DNA from: Kiritimatiellia bacterium
GTDB taxonomy: Bacteria; Verrucomicrobiota; Kiritimatiellia; RFP12; UBA1067
DNA length: 7,956 nucleotides
Direction of reading: 5' to 3'
NCBI GenBank assembly: GCA_017508315.1
Contig: JAFVZE010000150.1
Location: forward strand, 1 to 7,956
Below are positions 6,945 through 7,956 of the stretch, one piece after another. The position numbers and the translations under genes were made by a program. The notes beneath the pieces are model-generated. The model did not search any database. It was not told where the DNA came from and worked only from the letters and a program-made list of their open reading frames with translations. Numbering within the stretch: the first letter of the stretch is position 1; each line of letters starts with the position of its first letter.

Positions 6945-7956
6945 ATGACGGATGGACGGAAAACGGGTTCGGGAAGGCTTTTCAGCCTTGATCTGCTGCG
7001 CGGACTCGACATGATGCTGCTTCTTGTCGCGGGTCCACTCGTCATGTCGTACGGTAAGGCCTGGGGATTGCCGGCGGAGGTGCTCGGTCAGTTCAAGCAC
7101 GGCTGGGAATGTTTCACGCTGTGGGATATCATCATGCCGCTCTTCATTTTCATGTGCGGCGCGGCGATGCCTCTGGCGCTGCCGAAACGGATGACGGACG
7201 GTCGCGCCCGATGGCCGTACTGGAGACACGTTCTCAAGCGCGTAGCCCTTCTGTGGGTGTGCGGCATGGTGGTGCAAGGGAATCTGCTCTCGCTTGATCC
7301 GCTTAAGATCGGTCCGTTTTCGAACACTCTGCAGGCGATCGCCGTCGGGTACGCCGCGACCGCCGCGCTGATGCTGCTGCCGCGCATCTGGATGCGCTGT
7401 GCGGTGACGGCCGCTCTTTTCGCCGCGTATGCGCTTCTCCTGCACGTCGGCGGCGACTACACGCCGGAAGGCAACTTCACGGCGATTGTCGAGCGCAGGG
7501 TGTTCGCCGCCGTTCTGCCCGCCGGCAGCATCTGGCTCAAGGTCGGTTATTATACCTGGATAGTGCCGTCGATCATGTTCACGGCGATGACGCTGTGCGG
7601 ATTTCACGCGACCGAGATTCTCCGTTCGGCGTTTTCGCCGAAGCGCCGCGCGGCGCTGATGTTCGCCTATGCGGGGGCGCTGCTGGCGGCGGGTTTCACC
7701 GCTGCGGTGTGGATTCCCGTCATCAAGCCGATCTATACGGTGAGTTTCACGCTGCAGGCGATGGGTTGGAGCGTGCTGGCGCTGGCGGTTCTGTATGTCG
7801 CGACCGATATATTCGCTTTCCGTTCATATCTCGCGCTTCCGGTTCTTTTCGGCCGCCACTGCCTTTTCGCGTATATGGCGCTTCATGTTCCGTTCAAGTA
7901 CGGTTTCGACGCGCTGGCGAACGCGGTGACGGCGGGGATCGCCGTCCATTTCGGAA
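6945..7956 (+). CDS. Membrane acyltransferase of the heparan-alpha-glucosaminide N-acetyltransferase type (COG4299/DUF5009), 3' partial
   Basis: The frame is open from this ATG to the window end, giving 337 residues without a stop. Family members usually have about 370-390 residues, so some 40 are probably missing. Family landmarks occur in order: SLDLLRGLDMM (14-24), H52 followed by W54 and WDIIMPLFIFMCG (60-72), NTLQAIAVGYA (127-137), KPIYTVSFTL (261-270) and GRHCLFAYMALH (303-314). About nine or ten hydrophobic segments alternate with Arg/Lys-rich loops, as expected for an inner-membrane protein. In human HGSNAT this family moves an acetyl group from cytosolic acetyl-CoA across the membrane onto glucosamine ends, using a His in the first large loop. 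H52 is the likely equivalent. The usual H-x-x-W-x-G is here H-x-W with Cys in place of Gly. Bacterial members are called NagX or simply DUF5009, and the substrate here is unknown. Confidence 0.88.
   Translation, partial: MTDGRKTGSGRLFSLDLLRGLDMMLLLVAGPLVMSYGKAWGLPAEVLGQFKHGWECFTLWDIIMPLFIFMCGAAMPLALPKRMTDGRARWPYWRHVLKRVALLWVCGMVVQGNLLSLDPLKIGPFSNTLQAIAVGYAATAALMLLPRIWMRCAVTAALFAAYALLLHVGGDYTPEGNFTAIVERRVFAAVLPAGSIWLKVGYYTWIVPSIMFTAMTLCGFHATEILRSAFSPKRRAALMFAYAGALLAAGFTAAVWIPVIKPIYTVSFTLQAMGWSVLALAVLYVATDIFAFRSYLALPVLFGRHCLFAYMALHVPFKYGFDALANAVTAGIAVHFG

Noticed and set aside
5888..7045. A 385-codon minus-strand open frame opposite the phosphoesterase gene
   Set aside because: It is also in the exact opposite codon register of a gene with all five catalytic motifs, and its own product has no recognisable features.
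6918..7607. A 229-codon minus-strand open frame
   Set aside because: It lies opposite the acyltransferase, whose plus-strand frame has family motifs along its whole length. The minus-strand product is Arg/His-rich shadow sequence.

Overview
The window carries four genes, all on the plus strand, each tied in some way to the cell surface or export. The genes at both ends run off the window. GC content is moderately high, and the codons TTA, CTA and TCA are nearly absent from most of the coding sequence. The combination of a large secreted-type protein with autotransporter-associated-repeat and LamG-like segments, a DUF4838 lipoprotein, and a Tat-exported metallophosphoesterase is typical of polysaccharide-degrading PVC bacteria. 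Kiritimatiellota or Lentisphaerota is my best guess. This taxonomic call is an inference from gene style, since the window holds no rRNA or marker gene.

Region 1 (2-2773) is the 3' part of a large beta-rich surface protein. It contains two diverged copies of one concanavalin A/LamG-like unit of about 230 residues, each preceded by a short beta-strand repeat. Region 2 (2801-5680) follows after 27 bases with its own ribosome binding site. It encodes a 959-residue lipoprotein with a hexosaminidase-type N-terminal domain, a DUF4838 domain, a CBM9-like domain and an extra C-terminal beta-sandwich. These two genes probably share a transcript.

Region 3 (5681-5875) is an AT-rich 195-base gap with a candidate promoter inside a perfect 11-bp inverted repeat spanning 5752-5802. 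This is the main regulatory signal in the window. Region 4 (5876-6931) encodes a Tat-dependent calcineurin-like phosphoesterase with all its metal-binding motifs. After 13 bases, region 5 (6945 to the window end) begins an integral membrane acyltransferase of the heparan-alpha-glucosaminide N-acetyltransferase (COG4299/DUF5009) type. It has no stop codon inside the window.

Taken together, this looks like a cell-envelope glycan-handling locus: a surface binder or adhesin, a probable glycosidase lipoprotein, a periplasmic phosphoesterase and a membrane sugar acetyltransferase. Pairing a GlcN-acetyltransferase homologue with a hexosaminidase-like lipoprotein recalls the acetylate-then-hydrolyse step of lysosomal heparan degradation. 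That link is a hypothesis. No RNA gene, insertion sequence, CRISPR array or convincing terminator was seen.
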